This document shows, one piece after another, positions 58,983 to 64,000 of a stretch of 64,000 nucleotides of DNA (the stretch's first letter is position 1; each line of letters begins with the position of its first letter). Below the pieces are notes generated by a model. It had not been told where the DNA came from and did not search any database. It saw only the letters and a list, made by a program, of their open reading frames with translations. Made by a program: the position numbers and the translations under genes. The DNA comes from Sulfurimonas sp. (GTDB lineage: Bacteria > Campylobacterota > Campylobacteria > Campylobacterales > Sulfurimonadaceae): NCBI GenBank assembly GCA_027019335.1, contig JALUWV010000002.1:50501-114500 (forward strand), given 5' to 3'.

Positions 58983-59929
58983 TGTAAATCCTTTTGTGTG
59001 TGTTTTGTATAACTCATGAGGGCTATAATAATAAAGATTGGCATGATGAATGTCAGCTGGTTAAGAGCGACAACTAATCCTGCACCTGAGGTAATCCAAG
59101 CAATAAATATCATAAAAATACTAATGGTCTTTAACTCCTTGTGTCGTAATGTTTGTAAGATAAGTACATTGTAGTAAGAGATTACAATGGGATAAATAAC
59201 AGCTAAGAGTCTCGCTTCTTGCATGAAGTAGAGTGTATAACTCAATGCAAATAAAATAAAAACAGAGATTTCTTTATGTCGATGTGAAGTTTTAAGTGTG
59301 AGTGCTAAGATGATGCCTACAAGATGAAAAAAGATAATCTCTCCACTCATTCCTAAACGCCATATAGGAAGAACAACATCTCGTGAGAGTGTTTCAAAAA
59401 GAGCAGAGTCTAAAAAAATCCATGCACTCATCATCCATAAAGAGTGTTGCTTTTGAGGAAGTAATTTGGTCTTTTCTTGTGGGAGAAATCGTGAAGCGAG
59501 TAAAACAAGAGCACTTAAAGTCAGTGCTATCCATAGCCTGTTTGCAACATCGTAAGTAAAAAGAGCAGTTCCCAGACTATAAGAGAGTCCAAGACTCAGT
59601 CCAATCTCACTTAATCGTGCTTTTTTAAGAGTATGTACCATAAGCGGTGCTAAGGCACCTGCACTTAGCCCAAGAAAAAAGAGCATGAGTGATGAAAAAT
59701 TTGGATAGAAAAAGCTTAAAAAAAGTTGCAAAGATACAAGAAGACTTATCTTGTTCTTATCTTGCATATTTGTGAGTGCAATCAACAAAGAACCAAGTAT
59801 GCCCCCAATAGGGAGTGGGGCGATACGAACTAAATCAGAGGCAAAATACTCCACTAAACCTGTTTGTACAATCAGTAGATAGTAAGAGAGTTCGAGTCCT
59901 ATAAATATAATTAACATTATCCGTTTCAT
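58961..59929 (-). CDS. Polytopic membrane protein of unknown function (MFS-like)
   Basis: About 10 predicted hydrophobic segments; overlaps neighbours. Confidence 0.7.
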   Translation of the reverse strand: MKRIMLIIFIGLELSYYLLIVQTGLVEYFASDLVRIAPLPIGGILGSLLIALTNMQDKNKISLLVSLQLFLSFFYPNFSSLMLFFLGLSAGALAPLMVHTLKKARLSEIGLSLGLSYSLGTALFTYDVANRLWIALTLSALVLLASRFLPQEKTKLLPQKQHSLWMMSAWIFLDSALFETLSRDVVLPIWRLGMSGEIIFFHLVGIILALTLKTSHRHKEISVFILFALSYTLYFMQEARLLAVIYPIVISYYNVLILQTLRHKELKTISIFMIFIAWITSGAGLVVALNQLTFIMPIFIIIALMSYTKHTQKDLQCLNYSS

Positions 59930-61482
59930 GTGTGTACCTCCTTATGAAAAAAGATAAAATATATAAATGCATACCCTAAATCAAACAGAGCTATAAAGAG
60001 TGCTTCTATGCCAAGGGCATGTGTCATGTATAAAGAGAAAAAAAGGCTACTTATACTGACACGAATGAGTGCTGTGAGAAAGGTCAAGATAGGGCTATAT
60101 TGTTCTAATCTTAGTGCGAGAAAATGAATCATGCCTGTCATGCTTACAAAACAAAAAACGATATAGCTGTATTTGCTATCAAAATAAAACCCTAGCTTTT
60201 GGTAGATAAAAGAACCCATCAGCAAAAGTAAAATACCACCGACTCCATCATTTAAAAAACCAAAAAGATTGTACAACTCTTTTTTTGTATAGGATTTTTT
60301 CCAGTGGACAAGCGGAATGAGACTTATGAAGACAAGAAAACCAAAGAGTGTTCTCAAATGCCACATTGTATTTGTTGTAATGAAGTGAATCATACCTGTT
60401 TGCACAAAGCCACTTACAGTTAAAACAGTGAAAATCCCAAGTAAACCCCCGACAAAAAGAGTAAAAAATGATTTTTTACTGATATTTGGAATGTGCTGAG
60501 AAAACATCGCAATTACCATGAAAAAAACACCAATTCCAAGAGCAATATGCGAATGTGCTACTACTAAATCGTTACGGTGAAATACCCAACGAATAGAGGG
60601 AATAAAAAGGATGTTGCCTTCTACATCGACAAATAAAAATCCTAGAATAGAAGTAAGGAGTGCTTTTCTTGAGAACCCTGTACTATCGGAATCTTTGTAC
60701 CAACGGTATAATAGTGGAAGATATAAGAGGGTCATATACTGTGCAAGCCACTCTTCATTATATGTAAGGTCTGCTACAAAAGTACGGTATAAAACAGTGC
60801 CAAAATAGTAGAGCATAGGAATAATCCAAAGACTATTCCATCGCGGAATAAATGCTTTTGTATTGAGGAGTTTAATGATGAGGTAATACAGAGGAATAAG
60901 TGCGAAACTCATGCCTAAGGTATTATCTCCATGTGGTCCTGTGACTGTTCTCTCTACTTGCCCAATGATAGGGTTCATAAGAATAAGTAGGGCAAAGGGA
61001 GAGATAAGAACAATACGAAAAGAGACTTTTACCCAGAGTGGAATGACCTTATAAAGTTGAATAAATTTATACAAAGCAATCGCATAAAAGAGTCCAGCAA
61101 AGGCAAGAATAAAGTTCAAGGTATAATCAAAATCATAAAATGCTAAACCACGATGGTCGCCAAAAAGGAGAGAGACAACCATAAAAACTAAGAAGATGTA
61201 CCAAAAGATAAAAAAGAGATTTAAAAAGTGTAAACCCTCTTTGGAACTTCCCACCTCTTTGTTGATGAGTAAAAATGGAAGCATTGAGAGCATCAGTGTA
61301 ATAAATCCATACAACATAAGACTGATGTGGAGACTCCGCATATTGTAAGGGTTGAGTGTAGGTGCATCTATAGAGTAGCCTAAGAGATTGATAGAGTAGA
61401 TAAATCCAAAGAAAAGTCCAAGTGCTAAAAAACTCAAAGAGTACATAAAATGTTTGTGGATAAAAGTGTTAAAGTTCTCCAT
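59926..61482 (-). CDS. Heme-copper oxidase subunit I-like membrane protein, apparently degenerate active site
   Basis: MRSLHISLMLYGF, GPHGDNTLGMSFALIPLYYL, VVAHSHIALGIGVFF; start set at MENFNTF. Confidence 0.75.
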   Translation of the reverse strand: MENFNTFIHKHFMYSLSFLALGLFFGFIYSINLLGYSIDAPTLNPYNMRSLHISLMLYGFITLMLSMLPFLLINKEVGSSKEGLHFLNLFFIFWYIFLVFMVVSLLFGDHRGLAFYDFDYTLNFILAFAGLFYAIALYKFIQLYKVIPLWVKVSFRIVLISPFALLILMNPIIGQVERTVTGPHGDNTLGMSFALIPLYYLIIKLLNTKAFIPRWNSLWIIPMLYYFGTVLYRTFVADLTYNEEWLAQYMTLLYLPLLYRWYKDSDSTGFSRKALLTSILGFLFVDVEGNILFIPSIRWVFHRNDLVVAHSHIALGIGVFFMVIAMFSQHIPNISKKSFFTLFVGGLLGIFTVLTVSGFVQTGMIHFITTNTMWHLRTLFGFLVFISLIPLVHWKKSYTKKELYNLFGFLNDGVGGILLLLMGSFIYQKLGFYFDSKYSYIVFCFVSMTGMIHFLALRLEQYSPILTFLTALIRVSISSLFFSLYMTHALGIEALFIALFDLGYAFIYFIFFHKEVHT

Positions 61483-62089
61483 CTGAAACCTCATAAATAG
61501 TATCTGCAAAATCTGCTAATTGTTTGTTGTGAGTTGTTACGATAATCGTTGTCCCTTCTTCTGAGAGTTGTTTAAAAAGTTCAAAAACAATACGAGCATT
61601 TTTTGAATCTAAATTGCCTGTTGGCTCATCTGCAAAAACTACTTTTGGTTTGTTAATGAGTGCGCGAACAATAGCAACACGTTGACGTTGTCCTCCTGAG
61701 AGTTCATTGGGGTACTTCTCTAAAAGTTGTTCAATCCCTAGCTTTTGAGTGAGTGTTTGCACTCTTGCATCGGAGATGGAATTATCTGCAATTTTTAAGT
61801 TTTCTTTGACATTGAGATAATCAATAAGATAATGAAATTGAAAAATAAAACCAATATTTTCTTTTCTAAAAGTGTCAATATCATGAATCTCTTGTACTTT
61901 CTTTCCTAGAAAAAAAACATCGCCCTCTGTGGGTGTTAAAAGGGTGGAGAGGATAGAGAGGAGGGTGGATTTTCCACTGCCACTCTCCCCAGTAAATGCA
62001 ACAAACTCACCCTTGGCGATATGTAAAGAAGTCTTTTTCAGGGCAAGGTCATTGTTGTAACGGTGGGAAATAGTGCGAGCTGTTATCAT
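61469..62089 (-). CDS. LolD/MacB-type ABC transporter ATPase
   Basis: GESGSGKSTLLSILSTLL...LSGGQRQRVAIVRALINKPKVVFADEPTGNLD. Confidence 0.95.
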   Translation of the reverse strand: MITARTISHRYNNDLALKKTSLHIAKGEFVAFTGESGSGKSTLLSILSTLLTPTEGDVFFLGKKVQEIHDIDTFRKENIGFIFQFHYLIDYLNVKENLKIADNSISDARVQTLTQKLGIEQLLEKYPNELSGGQRQRVAIVRALINKPKVVFADEPTGNLDSKNARIVFELFKQLSEEGTTIIVTTHNKQLADFADTIYEVSDGEL

Positions 62090-63168
62090 GATTTATTTCC
62101 TTGTATGAGTAGGATTGGGTCAGTTTTTGCTGCTTTGAGGGCAGGAAAAATAGAGCCTAAAGTTACCATAAGGAGAGAACTTACAAAAATCCAAAGAAAA
62201 AGTTCCAAAGAGATAACACCATTAACATAGCCTTGTAAGCTTGGGGTATGTTTGATAATAGCTAATAGCACGAGAGAAAAGAGATAAGCACTGACAAAGC
62301 TACTAAGCCCTAAGATAAGTGCTTCAACAAGCAAACTCCAAACAATTTTTTTCATAGAGATACCAATGGCTCTCATAATCCCAAATTCACTCTCTCTTTG
62401 TGCAACTGTAATACTCATGATACTTATAATACTGATAAGCCCCATAACAAAGGCTAAAAATGAGATAAGATTGGAAGAAGTTTGAATGATTTTAAATTGA
62501 TTATAGTTTTTTACAAAGCTATTAGTTGATTTCACATCGATGTTGTCATCTAGTTTTTTGATTGTCTGAATGATAGTTTCAATGTTTGCATTCAAGTTGG
62601 TAGTGAGCAGTAAAATAGAAGCACTTTTGTGAAAGATTGCTCCTGCATCTTTTATGTTGAGAACGATTCCACCATTTTCAAATCCAATCTCACTCTTAAA
62701 AACTCCAGAAATTTGAAAGGTTTTATTGGCAATTTGAATCTTGGTTTTATCTGAGAGCTGCTTATATATGGAAGTACCGATAAGGGCTTGATTTTGTTGA
62801 GGATATACCCCTTGAAGGAGTTTATAATTGTGAAAACGGTTTTGAGTTACACCATAAACCGCGACGATTGGTAACGTTTCTACAGGTGAAGCCCCTAAAA
62901 TCATGGCAGAAGCAGAAGAGACATGAGGTATTTTTTTAATGGATTGGAGGAGTTTAATATCTACATCTGAGAAAAAGGTATCAGCTATTTTTTTTTGTGT
63001 AACGATAATATCGCCATCAGTTTGTAACATCGTGCTATACATCCCAATGATACCATGGGAAATAGAACTAATTAAAAACATAGAAGCGATAGAAAAAGTA
63101 AGACTAAAGTAGATAAGAAAGGTTTTGAGTTTACTTTTTTGTAAAGTACGAAAGGCATTCTTGAACAT
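62086..63168 (-). CDS. FtsX/MacB-like ABC transporter permease
   Basis: N-terminal TM plus periplasmic domain; C-terminal QRESEFGIMRAIGISMKKIVW...FPALKAAKTDPILLIQG. Confidence 0.93.
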   Translation of the reverse strand: MFKNAFRTLQKSKLKTFLIYFSLTFSIASMFLISSISHGIIGMYSTMLQTDGDIIVTQKKIADTFFSDVDIKLLQSIKKIPHVSSASAMILGASPVETLPIVAVYGVTQNRFHNYKLLQGVYPQQNQALIGTSIYKQLSDKTKIQIANKTFQISGVFKSEIGFENGGIVLNIKDAGAIFHKSASILLLTTNLNANIETIIQTIKKLDDNIDVKSTNSFVKNYNQFKIIQTSSNLISFLAFVMGLISIISIMSITVAQRESEFGIMRAIGISMKKIVWSLLVEALILGLSSFVSAYLFSLVLLAIIKHTPSLQGYVNGVISLELFLWIFVSSLLMVTLGSIFPALKAAKTDPILLIQGNKS

Positions 63169-63224
63169 AACTTACTCCTGAAATTTGTAATGAAGTGTTA
63201 TTGTAAGAAAAGTTTATGAAGTTT

Positions 63225-64000
63225 TTATGAAGAGACGAGATTTTTGTACATTTTTGGTTTTCTATCCCGTAAAAGCCCCCAGTATTCACGCTGTTTTTTG
63301 TTCGCATCGAGGTCAAATTGGGCATAGATAATGCACTCTTCATCACGACTTGCTTCAGCAATTTTTGCACCAGTATAATCAGTGATAAATGAGGAACCAT
63401 AAAAGCTAAGTTCACAACTTTCCCCTTTTTCTACTCCTGTTCGATTGGCTACAACGATGGGGACAGTATTGGTAGCGGCATGTCCCATTTGTACTCTTTG
63501 CCAATGCTCTTTAGAGTCAATATTTATCTCAGGTTCACTTCCAATAGCTGTAGGATAAAAGATGATTTCTGCACCTTGAAGTGCTAAGTCACGTGCTGTC
63601 TCACAAAACCATTGATCCCAACAAATCCCTACTCCTATCGTTCCAAAAGGAGTTTTATAGACTTTAAAACCTGTATCTCCTGAACTAAAGTAGAACTTCT
63701 CTTCATAACCTGGACCATCTGGAATATGTGTTTTTCGGTAGTTATCTAATATCTTTCCTTGCGTATTGATAACAACGAGGGAATTAAAATACTCTGTTTG
63801 TGCTTTTTCAAAATAACTCACGAGTAAAACAACTTGCAGTTTTTTTGCTAAGTGTGAAAAGTGTTCTAAAAGGGGATGTTTGTGTTGAGGCTTTGCTAAA
63901 GCGAAGTAAGTACTGTCTTTATCTTTACAAAAATAAAGTGATGAAAAAAGCTCAGGTAAAAGTATAATGTTTGCACCATGCAACGCAGCTTCTTTGACTA
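63225..64000 (-). CDS. aguB: N-carbamoylputrescine amidase-like carbon-nitrogen hydrolase, partial (N-terminus beyond window)
   Basis: NIILLPELFSSLYFC...NYRKTHIPDGPGYEEKFYFSSGDTGFKVYKTPFGTIGVGICWDQWFCETARDLALQGAEI. Confidence 0.9.
   Translation of the reverse strand, partial: VKEAALHGANIILLPELFSSLYFCKDKDSTYFALAKPQHKHPLLEHFSHLAKKLQVVLLVSYFEKAQTEYFNSLVVINTQGKILDNYRKTHIPDGPGYEEKFYFSSGDTGFKVYKTPFGTIGVGICWDQWFCETARDLALQGAEIIFYPTAIGSEPEINIDSKEHWQRVQMGHAATNTVPIVVANRTGVEKGESCELSFYGSSFITDYTGAKIAEASRDEECIIYAQFDLDANKKQREYWGLLRDRKPKMYKNLVSS

Noticed and set aside
1-64000. CRISPR array, tRNA or rRNA genes
   Set aside because: No regularly spaced direct repeats and no recognisable tRNA/rRNA signatures in the intergenic gaps; tRNAscan-SE/Infernal would be decisive

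Overview
The window looks like a low-GC Campylobacterota chromosome (Sulfurimonas/Sulfurovum-like). This assignment comes from gene content and recalled Campylobacter gene order, not from any search. Housekeeping genes recognised: ispG, alr, rsmG, ribA, hemB, argF, trpS, hpf, hemJ, der, argS, tatA, gmk, fliR, tsf, rpsB, bcp, murG, ftsW, a UbiA-family gene and miaA. They are mixed with many sensory/c-di-GMP genes, three intact type II toxin-antitoxin (TA) loci (BrnTA, MazEF, Phd/YefM-YoeB-like), a restriction-modification (R-M) island and a translationally overlapping membrane operon. Main points of interest: (1) a 39.4-43.3 kb R-M island with an alpha-class adenine methyltransferase, a PLD-family nuclease, a small unknown protein, a RhuM-family protein and a beta-class methyltransferase; the alpha methyltransferase is broken by a +1 frameshift beside a 15-bp tandem repeat, and a decayed VapC-like remnant lies next to the island; (2) a six-gene overlapping operon (63.2-57.7 kb, minus strand) around a heme-copper-oxidase-like protein that appears to lack the tandem histidine pair; (3) a tandem pair of free-standing CZB zinc-binding proteins, one of which has lost two of four predicted ligands, behind two AT-rich inverted repeats; (4) a porin / PstS-like / HD-GYP / histidine-kinase locus with two sister sensors and swapped outputs; (5) perfect palindromes upstream of the TA loci; (6) three genes with a TATAAT box directly before the ATG (possible leaderless mRNAs). 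No tRNA, rRNA, CRISPR array or transposase was recognised by eye.
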